Assembly: GCA_028274465.1 (NCBI GenBank)
Contig: CM051455.1
Coordinates: 72,026,985-72,090,984 of the forward strand
DNA: 64,000 nucleotides
DNA from: Plantago ovata
Taxonomy: Eukaryota > Streptophyta > Magnoliopsida > Lamiales > Plantaginaceae
Reading direction: 5' to 3'
The notes beneath the pieces are model-generated. The model saw only the letters and a list, made by a program, of their open reading frames with translations, was not told where the DNA came from and ran no database searches. A program made the position numbers and the translations under genes. Below are positions 41,898-54,516 of this stretch, in pieces (the stretch's first letter is position 1; each line of letters opens with the position of its first letter).

Positions 41898-44800
41898 TCC
41901 ACCAGAGCCGCCAAATATTATTACTCACTATTGTGGTCTTGCAGCCTATATTCTTTCTTATTCACAGGTCCGTGGCATGGAAAGGAGATCAATGAAGGGG
42001 AAGACTAGTACCCGCAAAACGAAGAGATAGGCGCAGACAGGAGTCGAGTCAAAGACTTAAAACAATGACGCTATCCGGGAGGCAACCTGGAATTTTTTAT
42101 CGCTTTCTTTACTGCTTTTCTGCATGCATTTCATTCTTGAACTATTTGCTTCTCATATGCGAATTTGTTCATGTGTGTGTCGTATATGATTTTGTTTGAG
42201 TGAGATTTTTCGAGTGGTTTTTTGAAAAAAATTAGTTTCGGGATTTAAACCGCATTTTCTGACATCGGGACCCGTCTCCCCGTATTGGGGAACACGGGGC
42301 GAACCGCCCCACTTGGGGGGCGAACCGCCCCACAGTCCCAGATCTTAAAAATGCAGATTTCAACCCCAAAACCATATTTTCTTCATTCTTCTTCATCCTT
42401 ACTCCCAAATAACCAGAAAAGTGCGATTTTACTTCTAAATCTTCATAACTTCTTCGTTTCTTGACCAAATTAAGTGTTATTTAGCTTATTTCGAAGCCTA
42501 TTACATGATCTATTACCCTAACCGATTAGATTTCATCCTAATTCGTTAGATTTGCAGATCTGAGGTATCATCTTTAAGAACCCTAATTTTCAAATTTGGG
42601 GGTTTTCTAATTTGAGCTTCATTTATGCTTGTTTGAAGAATGGGTATGTTGTTTATGTGACTAGACATGTTATTTACTATCAATTGCATGCTCAATTTTG
42701 CTTAAATTGTTGATTTGGGTATTTTGCTATTAGATGATATATCTTGCTATGCATTATGTCTTTATCTTTGATTTATAGCATATGGATATGTTTATTGGTG
42801 TAATGTTGGTGGATTTGACGATAGAATGCTTATTAGTTGAGAATAAGGATTTATGCTGTTGAATTTTTTGCGCTGCTATGGTATGAATTGAAACCTTGTT
42901 ATCAATGTTATTGGTTGTCTAGTAAGAGCATGATGTGATGTATTGCATGTAGTAGTTACGTTGATATGTTGCATGATGAAGTAGCTAGGCTAGACATTGC
43001 GGTTTGGGGAGTTCGATTAATGAATTTATCACTTGTGTGTCTTGCTTTTTACACTAGCATATATTTGAGTCTGTTCTGAGTCGTACGAGGTGATAATCGC
43101 TGTTTGTAGTTACCATACTAAGGGTAGGGAGTATTCCCGAATGTTAGCTGTGAAGAACCATGTCAAGGAAGGTGACCTCGCTAGATGTGCGTTCGAGCCA
43201 AGGGGTTTGGCAACAACGTCGTGGATTATCCAAGAGGAAGAGTTAGAATACACCTGGAGTAAGGACTCCTATGCCTATTCATGCACCACCGACGGGTCAG
43301 AAACCACTATTATGTCAACACTCCATCACGAGGACTGTAGAGTTCGAGTGAACTGGAAGGCACCGGGACATTCTAGAAGGTTCCGAAGCACTAGCTTGGT
43401 TCCAAAACGTAACGACATGGGTACACAGTCCCTCGTTGGGGCGCCCCTTGCCTGCCTCTGAAGTGAGCATCATATTGACATTGGTCGGAGCAACAGTGGA
43501 TAAAGTGGTCAAAATTGGAGAAAAAGGTAGAAGACTTCTGAGTGTCCGAACAGCTTACTGTAACCTTCTCGAGGTGTAAATCGTTGGAGGGGGAGGTCCT
43601 GATACCACTGCCCTTTCCCCTTCAACAGCTCACATCCTATTGAAGGGCTACAGGATGGAGAATTCCATAACACCGGCGGCTAATCTTGAGAATTCTACCT
43701 GCCACTGCAACTCTAATGGCGATGATGATGATGACAGTAGTGACAATGAAGGCCATACGGGCAATGATGACTCTGATAGAGGAATTGATCCTGACCGGCC
43801 TAAAAATAGAACTACCGCAACCATCAGAAGACCTGATGTCACACTATGAAACTCACAGAGGAGGCCCAATAAATCACAAGCAGCATACTCAGCCGACCGA
43901 GGCCAAACCATGGGGTAACATCTAGTATCACATCTTATTTCCTCATTTTCTTACTGCTAGGGACTAGCGTTAATTTCATGAGGGGGGATGGGATTTATGT
44001 GATCTAGTATTATTAGTTTGAAGCTTGACATTGGTAGGCTGAGTATAGTACCTCGCATGCTTTATCCGTTTGCATTTGCATTTGCACGTTTACTGCTTTC
44101 TTAGATTTTTAGGTTGCATTCATCCTAGGATTAGTTTTGCATGTTTTATATGGAGTTTATTGCCGAATTTTTTGAATTTTTTATTGGGTAGATCAACTAG
44201 CTATGCCATTAATCGTATGCTTCATCTATATGAATTTGTTTGAGGTCTTTCTCGCTTGGCTTGTCACATTTATGTATTGCACTTAGTTGAGCTAGGTAGT
44301 CTCGACATCACTTAGTGGTGTTTTCTCTACTGCGGTTCACGAAGGCCTTTATAATAGGATGATGCATGTTAGGGTCTTATGGTTGTTTTCCCGAGTAATT
44401 ATGTACCTAAGAGGCAACAAGTCTTCACCATGCTTTGAGATTGCTAAATGCCTAGGAAGGAGGTAGTGTGAGGTTGTGTGATCCTTTGTTTATAACCTAT
44501 TCTTCTGAATAGGTTTGGGGAGGGGGTTACACCATCATAGACTTGTTTCTGTTTTTCATTCTTCGGATCGTGAGTTTATTTTTCCTCTTCCGTAATTTTG
44601 TACTCTAACCTATTCTTTCGAATAGGTTTGGGGAAGTCGTGTGAGTCATTTTGTTTCTTTTTTTTGTTATGCTACTGCTGGCTAGAAAAAAATCGAAAAA
44701 AAAAAAAGAAAGAAAAATTCCAGAAGAAAAAAAGAAAAAGAAAAAAAGAATCTGGAAAGAAAAAAAGAAAAAAAGAGAAGACCCCAAAAAAAGCAAAGAA

Positions 44801-45411
44801 GGGTCCAAAAAATAAAGCCAAATAGCAGTTTAGCAAAGTTTGAGTCTTTTCCATTTTTCGTATTGTTCGTAATCGTGTTTTTCTATTTTTTATCTTTTTT
44901 GTCTTGAGTGTCATCTGTTCTAGACCACCCTCGTCCTGCCATTCAGGAAGTGGTGAATAGCTTAAGACTTTACTTGAGAGATGGGTAGAATAGGGGAGTG
45001 TTATCTTTTATAGGGAACCCTCCTTCGTTTGATGAGAGCCAGTACTGGTTCGACCTCTTTTGAGGGAAAGTCTTAACATGGTGGAATAGCAGTAAGTCCT
45101 CAGTTTCATAGGCACGGGGCAACCTTTCGTATCTTAGCATGCATCATTACGTCGTCACTGACTAGGTCCAGGTAGAGAATGTTACGAGAGACTATCTTGT
45201 CTTGACATAAGTGCTTATATGGATATGTACAAGTCAATCGAGGTATTGTTCAACCTATATTCATGCTTTGATTTATATGGTTTTTGTTCATATGTTATTT
45301 GGTAGATTCAGTAATTTAGTTCATTTTATTTGGCATGAAACTCCATTTTTGAGTCTTGCATGTTTTTTTGTATTAGAGTCTAGCTTAGTTGCTTGAGGAC
45401 AAGCAAAGGTT
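41898..45411 (+). other. Long non-coding 3' internal region of the Gypsy element
   Basis: Holds GGGGCGAACCGCCCC hairpins again near 42296-42330, two modest open frames (43090-43461; 43640-43849 with an Asp-rich GDDDDDSSDNEG part) of unknown origin, two hairpin plus TTTGGGGA motifs (44495-44640) and an A/G-rich run (44686-44825). No pol domain. Long 3' non-coding regions are usual for Athila-type elements; the two frames are unexplained. Confidence 0.6.
44495..44640 (+). repeat. Two hairpin plus purine-tract motifs resembling the polypurine tract
   Basis: AACCTATTC-TTCT-GAATAGGTTTGGGGA near 44498 and a near copy near 44607. The purine part matches GGTTTGGGGAG of the true tract before the 3' LTR. 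Confidence 0.6.
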
Positions 45412-45425
45412 CGGTTTGGGGAGTT
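45412..45425 (+). other. Polypurine tract of the gag-protease Gypsy
   Basis: GGTTTGGGGAGTT directly before the 3' LTR. Confidence 0.7.
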
Positions 45426-46676
45426 TGGTGAATGTGTATTTTACACTTTCATTCGAGTCTTTTTCACCTAATTTAGTTATCCTCTATGTTAATTTAGCTA
45501 TATTTTAGTACATTTTATTAGAATAGTGTCACGTTTCCCTTTAGATTTTATTTTACAGGTTTTGGTTGAAATTCGGAAATTTACGGGCAATTATATTGAA
45601 GTTTACAAGGAATTGGTGTTCCAGAAGCCTATTTGGAGTATCTGAAGGTTTCCGGATAGGATTTGGAGTCTAGGGACCGAATCTGGAGGTTAGAAGGCCA
45701 TTAGAAGTCTGAAACCGAGTCCGAAAAGGTGAAGAAATCCAAATCCGCGTCAAAAAATGCGGAAATTCCGCGAAAAACTAGGGGGCGAACCGCCCCAGAG
45801 TATTTTCGGGCCTATATATAGTTGCGAGTTTTCTCTCCGAAATTCATATCTTTCCAAGCCTTCTTTCTCACCTCTCTCTATAGTTTTAGGTAGGAACTTC
45901 CCGGGGCCTGTCCTGGGAGTTCCGTAGCTTAGGGGATACTTTTTCATAGCAGATTGGAGCGCGTAGGATCACAATCATCCGGAGATTGACAACCTTCGGT
46001 AACTTTGTATCTTACAACTTTTATCTACTTATTTTATATATTCTTTCAATATGTTTTCTTCTATGATTGCTATTGATTGCATGCACATTATGAGTAGCTA
46101 AATTTATCGTTGGTGGTAGTATGTGAATTCTTAGCGAGGGAAGATAATCATGCTAATGGCTATATCGCTCATTATACTCCGTGTCATTGCTTTATTTCGT
46201 TGATGAGTTGAACACCAAAATTCTCGTATGTTGTATTGATCATTATGCACACTAGGACACTTGTCGGCCAATCAGACTTAATTATCTTCGTAGTGTTGAA
46301 TGATTACGGAACACAATAGGACGTTAGTTGTTGACAGGTCAGACCCATACTATCTTCGTAGTGCATAATACTTACAACAGGACCCTAGATTCATTCAAAG
46401 ATCTCTATGCATGACCGAGGAATTTATGCATGATTATCGACCCATTATGTTAAGAAGGACCATACTATCACCAACCTCCATTATCTGCTTGAAAACCCCC
46501 TATCGCTTTTTATTTGCTGTTTTATATTTTCTTATTAAATAGATAAAGCTAGCTATAGTCCTGAGAGAACGACACTCGAGTCATTCTGCTGCTACACTAC
46601 AGTTTTCGTTGTAGTTGTGGATTGCCTTTGGCTAAATTACAAATATTATTTTATTGAACCCTGACAACGTTCATCA
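45426..46676 (+). repeat. 3' LTR of the gag-protease Gypsy
   Basis: 1251 bp, close to the 5' LTR in sequence; ends TTCATCA before the ATGAT duplication. Confidence 0.9.
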
Positions 46677-49033
46677 ATGATGCTACATCTTGAGGCCATT
46701 AGTGATGAGATGGTTACTATCATTAATGATGGACCTATCAAGATCACTAAGATTGAGAAAAGCTTTCCTCACAAAACCACGGATCCTACTGGTAAGCAAA
46801 CTATCTTAGGAGACCCGGTTGACACCGTCGTTCCAAAACCAAGAGAGGAATGGACTTCTGACGAAGCTAAGAGATTCCGTCTTGATGGCCAAGCAAGAAA
46901 TATCATCATTCGATCAACTCCGGATACCATACAGTGCAAACTGTAGGGTGCTAAGACTGCAAAGGAAGCTTGGAAAATGGTTCAAGATCTTTGTGCTGGA
47001 TCTGACAAGACCAAGGAAAACAAACTTGAAGTACTTAAATTAAAGTTTCAAAACTTTAAGCAAGGTACAAACGAGTCACTGGAAGACTTGGATTTCAGAT
47101 TCACAACTCTTGTTAGTGAAATGGCAGCCTTGGGTGTTGGAAAGCTTTACTCAGATTCTGAGAAAGTGAAAACTATCATCAGAAGTCTGAATCAAGAATG
47201 GATCCACACTCAGAATTTCTATTATAATCAAGGAATGCCAGACATTACACCAACAGAGTTGCTCTCTCATCTTGCTACTGTCAACTATGAGACAAAGCAA
47301 AGAGAAACTGTATTTGCTGAAAAATCGCAAAACATTGCTCTTGCTGCAAAGCCGTCATCTTCTGAAAAAAAGAATGAAAAAGAACCTACTGATGAAAACT
47401 CTTTGGTTGTCAAAAACATGAAGAAATTCATCAACAAGGAACTTGAAAGGCGAAAAGCAAAAGAGAAGCTGAAAAAGCATCTTGGTAACAACTACCATAA
47501 GTACAAGAATGAGACTAGCTCGCTGAACAAGCAAGTTCAGCAAGCTACTTCATCAGAACAACCAGCAGTTGGAAATGATCTATGTTTTTACTGCAAAAAG
47601 CCTGGACACTTCAAAGCTAATTGTCCTTTGCAGAAAGGCAAATCTGCTGAAAAGAAGAAGAAGTTCAAAAGAGCGTTTATTGCTGAAGAAAAGAAGAAGC
47701 TTCAAGCAAAAATCGATGCACTGTGTATTGATACTAGCTCCGAAGACAGTGAGGATGAAAGTTCAGACACCGACGATGAAGAAGCCACTCTAGACGGGGA
47801 GATTGGCTTTGTGGAATAACTATGGAAGCTTATCCAGATGTGTCAAATTACGAATTCTGCCTCATGGTCGGTCAGGTAAACAACCCTACCTCTGACTCAG
47901 ACTCAGAAAGTGAAGACGAGATTGACCTTGACAAGATTCAAGGAGAAATCGAAAGATTTGAGAAAACTCTGAGCAGACAGCAAGAGAAACTACAATTTGC
48001 TGAAATTCTGACCAAGCAGACTACTGAAAAGTACGTCTTGCTGAAGGAAGAAACAGAAGAAAATGATGCTGAAATAAGGCGTCTTAAGAAGTTGATTGCT
48101 GAAGCTATAGAGAAGAATTCTCAAATGGCATTAGAATTGGAAGAATATCAGTCCTCAATTCTAAAGTTACTTGCTAAAATTCAAGAGATGAAAAAGATGA
48201 AAATCAATTTCAAATCTTATGTGGACGCAAGTAATACGCTGACTGAACTAAACTCTTATTTGAGAGACCCATCTCAGAAAGAAGGTTTAGGCGCAATGTA
48301 TGAAGGTGATGACGTAGAGATCTTGAGGAAAGATAAATCACCTATCTCCTTTGTACATGCTACTGATAGTGGTCTACCAGAAATCTATCAGTTTGGTCAA
48401 TCTAAGGTTGCTGAAACAAGCAATCAAGTACCTATGACCATAAAGCCTGCTGTTGCTACTCAAAGTAACAAGACTTTAAAAGGAAAACAGGTTGCTGAGA
48501 AGCAAACTAGAAAGAAAAAGGATGTTGTGAAGCATCCCGCCAAACAAGTTGCTGAAAAGCAAGTTGTTAAGACTAAAGGCAAGATTACTAAAAGTAATCA
48601 GAAGTCCTTTGCTGACAAACTTGAATCAAGTAAGGTTGCTGACGCTAAAGCTCAGCATTCTCCGAAAAGTGGACTCGGTTTCAAAACCAAGCAAAGTCAA
48701 CTCTTTCATGAGTATAAGCAAAGTCAGCAAAGATACTTCAAAGAGATGAATAAAATCAAGCCTAAGAATTCTGAAAAGAATCTTAATGCTAGGGCTAGAA
48801 GGAACCTTGCTAGAAAAGAACTTACTGAAAAGTATGTTCAGCAAAAAGGTCAACCGAGCAAGACACCACATCAGAAAGTGGATTTGACCAACACGAGTCA
48901 AAAGTCTTTCAGCTCAAAACCTCCTAGTTCCTCAGCAAGTAGAAAACAAGTCAAAGTTGAAAAACTTAATACTTGGGCTTCCACTGGACGCATTCTTGAA
49001 CATGTTAATGGACATCCATTATTGGATAATTAA
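46677..49033 (+). pseudogene. Remaining gag of Copia C
   Basis: Continues with MMLHLEAISDEMVTIINDG. Then come the capsid-like part (ESLEDLDFRFTTLVSEMAAL), a CCHC knuckle near 47.58 kb (CFYCKKPGHFKANC), a Ser/Asp-rich segment, a coiled coil (about 47.93-48.24 kb) and a Lys/Gln-rich tail with VAEKQ and LARKELTEKYVQQK. The long post-knuckle tail is unusual for Copia in general and suggests the SIRE lineage. A few breaks. Confidence 0.85.
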
Positions 49034-49038
49034 CTTGT

Positions 49039-49559
49039 TTGCTCTTGATTGTGCAGACTTCAGCCACGGAGACAAACGATCCAATCTGGCACTTTGATAG
49101 TGGTTGTGGAAAGCACATGACGGGCAACAAGAATAACCTTATAAACTATAGACGGTGGTCTAAAGGTCCAACAATAAGGTTTGCTGGTGGAGGCTCCGGT
49201 TCTAGAAAAGGCTATGGTGATGTGAAGTTAGGATGCATAACCATTACTGGAGTTCTTTATGTCAAAAATTTTAAGTTTAACCTTTTCAGCATGAGTCAGT
49301 TTGCTGACAAAGGGTACTTCATCAAAATTAAAAGTGATGAATGTAAACTTATAGATTTCGATACTAAAAAGGTAATAATGATTGCAAGAAGATCAGGAGG
49401 CTTGTACACTGTTGATTGGTCTTCAGCAATTGCTGAAAAATGCCATGTCTCAGATCATGATTGCCTTGCTGAAAAAGCATGGTTATGGCATAAACGAACA
49501 AGTCATCTAAACTTCAAGACGCTGAATAAGCTGTCTAAAAAGGCACTTGTAGTTGGATT
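49039..49559 (+). pseudogene. Protease and start of integrase of Copia C
   Basis: WHFDSGCGKHMTG is the protease catalytic region. VLYVKNFKFNLFSMSQFADK follows, then the integrase zinc-binding start WLWHKRTSHLNFKTLN. A solo LTR is inserted at 49560. Confidence 0.85.
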
Positions 49560-51626
49560 TGTAAGAAAATATGGTCAGAGTTACCCCTAGGGTACGCAGC
49601 GGAATTTTAAAAATTTTCTTAACATACAGGTTAATTGATTATGCATATGTCGTATATATATAAACACGTCAATTAGAAGACTAACCTTACTTCCAAAGCA
49701 GCTTCCAAGTCTTCGTAATAATCCGGTGTATCTTCTCCTTCGTCGAAGTCGAAGATATCTACAATACTCTGTATATCTGCAATACAATAAGAGTTAGTTT
49801 CCAGCTCCTAGAACTCAACCTTGGTATCCACGGATGAACAGCCTATCGGAAGAATGCTAGGATATTCTTTGTGTGACCAAGAAGACGGGGCGGCAATTCC
49901 CTCCGGTGGTGGTGCGCGCGCGTGAGGCTGAGGGAGGAGGGGAGAGTTTTATTTTCTCTAAGAAAACTGGGTAGAATGACTGTCAAAGTCTATGTTAAAA
50001 AACTCTCTTAAAAGTCTACTATATATAGTAGTCAATAGAAGCCTAAAGCATAAGCAATTAGACTTCGTAAAGGAATAAGAATCTAATTCTTATCACACAA
50101 GGAAACCAATATCAAGTCTAGATTCATTCCCAATCAAATTAAAACTCAATCAGGAAAATCTAACTTATCCCTTGGACTTCTAATAGAGGAAGGAGTCGAA
50201 CTCCTTCCCCTACACAGCTACGCGCGCGCCTTGTCCTACGGGACGTGGGTCCCACTTTTGGGACCCACTTATATTTCTAAGGCAATCCAAACTCCAAGTA
50301 GATTTTGCCCAAGTGCATATGTTAATTCTAAATTAACATATCCTTTACAATCAAACCTCCATTATATTTCCAAAATATAATCTTTAATTGTATTTACATA
50401 AAATACAATTAATTAGCCAATTCAATTAATAATTCCAAATCATTAATTGAGCCACCAAATATTATAATTAATTCCAAATCAATTATAATCCATCAATCAC
50501 AATTAATTCCAAATTAATTGCGATTCCATCTTCAAGGATGTTCTGATAGGCTGAATCACCATATAGTGTGACCCATAGGGCCTCATCGTATTATGCAAGT
50601 CCTAGACTTGGAAATATGGAATTCCTAGACGGTTCCATTTGCAATATTAATACGTGAGGACGTTTGAGAGGTTTCTCAAAGCTAACCCTCTCGTTGCGAA
50701 GCCTGTTGCGCTCAACGCGGCGATGGTAACGTCCCTTCATCTGACTTGCTCGAATGTATCTAGGATCGATGAAGTGTCTATCCCAATAATACATCCTCGA
50801 GCGTCTCAGGGAGTTGCTTGGTTAAGATATACTTATGACCATCATAATATATCATTTGCACTGGCCAGTGACTTTACCAACACAACTATGCAAACTATGA
50901 GCAGTGCTCTCCTGTGCTACACTTGAGAGATGAATCCTTCACAGAATCACTTATCACCCCCATTTGTATTTAGCCATAATCCTGGATCGTGTCTTAGGTC
51001 AGCTGCTTATTCAGAGCTGACATCGACGGGTCCACCAAGGATATGGGACAACAAATGTGATGATAAAGTCCTGTAAGTACAAAGGACGAATGGCATCACT
51101 TCGACAACTCACCGGTTCCCATAGACACGTCGGTGTAGAGTATACATCGATGGGAGTGTCCGGTGGGTACTTCCATTGTTCGATAAAGCTTCTTCCAACA
51201 ACTATGCGCAGTTATGGGAACATTTCTCGATTGTCCAACAATCCGTTCCGTGGCCGTGGGATCGGCTCACACTTGCTCCAACATGTATAACCTCCACGCA
51301 TACTAGTCTTGTCAGGTTCATTCAGACCCCCACATCCGAGATGTACCACGACTAGGGAGACTTTGGGATAGATGATAACTCACATAGCTCCCACTAACTG
51401 TGTGATCGGTCATCTATCCGAGGGGACATGTTTAATATCAATACAGACAGTAATAAAGATATGACATGCTGCAGCCTGGTGTAATATAAATATGAAAGCG
51501 ATACTCAATAGTAAAATGAAACAAACATATATTATATTACGTTGACCTGTGTAATAGTACATATATGTCCTCTATAAGGGCACCATGCCCTTAGTAAGGA
51601 CTGTCTCTAGGACATATACACTATCA
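49560..51626 (-). mobile_element. Solo LTR of another LTR retrotransposon (2067 bp)
   Basis: TG...CA ends (TGTAAGAAAATATGG...ACACTATCA) and a perfect target duplication GGATT at 49555-49559 and 51627-51631. No internal repeat of its own ends, primer site or coding region, so a solo LTR rather than a small full element. A TATATATAG promoter-like palindrome near 50020-50034 and an ATTCCGCTGCGTACCC string near the minus-strand 3' end suggest minus orientation. Family not identified. Confidence 0.75.
50020..50034 (-). promoter_or_regulatory. TATA-like palindrome in the solo LTR
   Basis: CTACTATATATAGTAG is symmetrical, so strand is set only by the overall LTR reading. Confidence 0.4.
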
Positions 51627-51631
51627 GGATT

Positions 51632-54498
51632 ACCTAGGGTTACTTTTAAGAAGGATGGTGTTTGCAATGCATGTCAGCAAGGAAAGCAAACCAAATCTTC
51701 ATTCAAGAACAAGGCAGTACCGTCAACTACAAAACCTTTACAACTCTTGCACATGGACTTGTTTGAATCTTCTTCAACAAGCTATGCTGGTAAGAAGTAT
51801 GGTCTAGTCGTGGTAGATGACTATTCAAGATTCACTTGGGTAGTATTCATCAAGCACAAATCTGAAACCAAGACTGAAATACCTAACTTGCTGAATAAGC
51901 TTGAAGTCCTGAAAAATGACAAGGTAAAAGTCATAAGGACAGACCATGGTATTGAGTTTGTAAACCAGTACATAACTGAATATTGTACCTCAAAAGGTAT
52001 ACAACATCAGTTATCCTCAGTAAGAACACCACAACAAAACGGTGTTGCTGAACGGAAGAATCGTACCCTGAAAGAAGCCGCAAGAACAATGCTTGCTGAC
52101 ACTGAAATAAGTGAGGCTTATTGGGTTGAAGCGATTAGTACCGCTTGTTATACTCAAAGCATATGTTTGATTACTAAGGAATACAACAAAACTCCTTATG
52201 AATTGTTTGTTGGAAGACCTCCTAACATCACTCATCTAAGAGTATTTGGTTGCAAGTGTTTCGTTCTTAACAATGGTAGAGAATACCTAAGAACATTTCA
52301 ACCAAAGGCAGACGAAGCGATATTTCTCGGCTACTCCTTGCATAGTAAAGCTTATAGAGTTTACAACAAAAAGGCACAAAAGATTGAAGAATCAGTGCAT
52401 GTTGTATTCTACGAAAAGTCACAAGGTGTGCCTGCTGAAGAAGAAATATCAGAATGTATGAAAAAGCTAATCATACATGAGCAAAGAACTGAATCTGATG
52501 CTAGGCAAATCAAGTCAATTGAACTAAATGATGATTCTGACAATGACTCTCCTCCCCCTAGTCATGACAAGATAAATATAGTTCACGACAAAGAATTTCC
52601 AGCAAAAGACGCGGTTGATCCGGAAATTGCTGAAATTACGCAATCTCCAGTGCCTGCTGATGAACTACCTCAATCAAGCAATGCTGAACAAGCAGTTGCT
52701 GATGAACAAATCTCAACAGAGACACAAATTCCCAGTAGTACTGAACAAGTACATACTGACGAGTCACATGCTCATGAGCAAACATATCCTGATCCAACAA
52801 ACAGAAAACCTGTTAATAAATGGATTAGAGATCATCCCTCCATGGATATGATTGGCGACATTAATAAACGCCAAGTGACTAGATCCAAAGCTACTCATGG
52901 ACTTGCTGAAGAAGCAATTGTCGTAGAAGTAGAATTATTGTTCTCTTGCTTTGTGTCAGAAATTGAACCTAAAACCATAGAAGAAGCTTTAAAGCATTCT
53001 GAATGGATAAAGGCAATGCAAGAAGAACTGGATCAATTTGAAAGAAACAAAGTCTGGAAACTTGTGCCACTTGCTGAAGACAAGAAAGCTATTGGTACAA
53101 AGTGGGTGTTCAGAAACAAGCTGAGCGAGTCTGGTGAAGTAACAAGAAATAAAGCACGTTTAGTTGCTCATGGTTACTGTCGGACTGAAGGATTGGACTA
53201 TGATGAGTCTTATGCACCAGTTGCAAGATTGGATACAATTAAGTTTTTCTTGGCCTTTGCTACTCACAATGACTTCATTGTTTACCAAATGGATGTTAAA
53301 AGTGCATTCTTAAATGGTGAACTTGCTGAAGAAGTCTACCTAGAACAACGCCCTGGCTTTGAACTTCCCTCAGAAATCAAGATGGTATACAAGCTTCAGA
53401 AAGTTGTATATGGTCTAAAGCAAGCACCAAGAGCATGGTATGATACCTTGGCTAAGTTCTTGCTGGAAAATGGTTTCAAGAAAGGTGAAGTTGACAAAAC
53501 CTTATTTACCATGAACCATGATGGTAAAATACTCTTAGTTCAAATTTATGTGGATGACATAATTTTTGGATCTAAGGACAAGCAACTTTGTGATCATTTT
53601 GCCAAACTCATGACAAATAAGTTTGAAATGAGTATGATGGGAAAATTGAATTATTTCCTAGGATTGCAAGTCAAGCAACTCAAAAATGGAATATTCATAA
53701 ATCAAGCAAAGTATGCGAAAGAAATGTTCATAAAGTTTAGGATCAAAGAGGATGAGAAACCTGAAAAGATCCCTATGAGTGTTGGTACCAAATTGGGCTA
53801 TACTAAAGAGGACAAAAGTGTTGAAGAACACAAGTATAGGAAGCTCATTGGTTCTTTGTTGTATCTAACAACAAGTAGACCTGACATTCAATATGTTGTT
53901 TGTGTGTGTGCAAGATTCCAATCTGATCCAAGAGAATCACACTACAAAAAGGCAATCAAAATACTGAAATATGTTAAAGGTACAGTCGATGTTGGATTAT
54001 GGTATCCTAAAGATTCTGGACTTGAATTGGTTGGTTATTCTGATGCTGATCATGGAGGATCAACTCTTGATAGAAAAAGTACCTCTGGAACTTGTCAGTT
54101 TTTGGGTACTAGATTAATATCATGGTTCAGCAAGAAGCAAACTTGTGTTGCCAATTCATCTACTGAATCTGAATACATTGCAACTGGTTGATGCACAGCT
54201 CAAATCCTATGGATTCAGCAACAATTAAGAGATTATGGTATTTCTACAAAGAAAACACCAATCTTTTGTGACAATACAAGTGCTATTGCAATCACGCAAA
54301 ATCCTAAGTTTCACTCTAGGACTAAGCACATTGATATTAGACATCATTTCATTAGAGATCATGTGGAAAAAGGTGATATTGAGGTTGTGAAAGTAGGCAC
54401 TGATGATCAGCTTGCTGACATCTTTACCAAGCCCCTACCGGATAATAGGTTCGCAATTCTAAGGTATAACCTTGGATTGATTGAACAACCTCAATAAA
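51632..54498 (+). pseudogene. Integrase core, reverse transcriptase and RNase H of Copia C
   Basis: Integrase: GVCNACQQGKQTKSSF completes the HHCC region; LHMDLFESSS, VVVDDYSRFTWVVF, RTDHGIEF and PQQNGVAERKNRTL give the DDE core. An acidic linker (about 52.45-52.9 kb) follows. RT: KWVFRNKLSESGEVTRNKAR, QMDVKSAFLNGELAEEVYLE, YGLKQAPRAWYD and the catalytic IYVDDIIFGS. RNase H: GYSDADHGGSTLDRKSTSG, TESEYIA, DNTSAIAITQNPKFHSRTKH and FTKPLPDNRF. Copia order (integrase before RT). One or two breaks. Confidence 0.9.
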
Positions 54499-54516
54499 GG
54501 ATACACTTGGCAGAAT

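Larger units (their letters stand above)
38574..46676 (+). mobile_element. Gypsy element with gag and protease only (TR-GAG-like, Athila-related)
   Basis: LTRs at 38574-39846 and 45426-46676, ends TGATGAA...TTCATCA. ATGAT at 38569-38573 and 46677-46681 is the target duplication. It has a tRNA-Asp-type primer site, gag, an aspartic protease, a long non-coding 3' region and a polypurine tract. No reverse transcriptase, RNase H or integrase is present, so it would need pol from another element. The LTRs differ at about 25 sites by eye (about 2%) plus a length difference, suggesting under about a million years. The gag region has a small number of breaks. It sits in the gag of Copia C. Confidence 0.87.

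Noticed and set aside
44598-44825. Lys-rich open frame (KKKKEKFQKKKRK) and its Phe-rich antisense
   Set aside because: It is the A/G-rich tract of the Gypsy 3' region; low complexity alone keeps the frames open.
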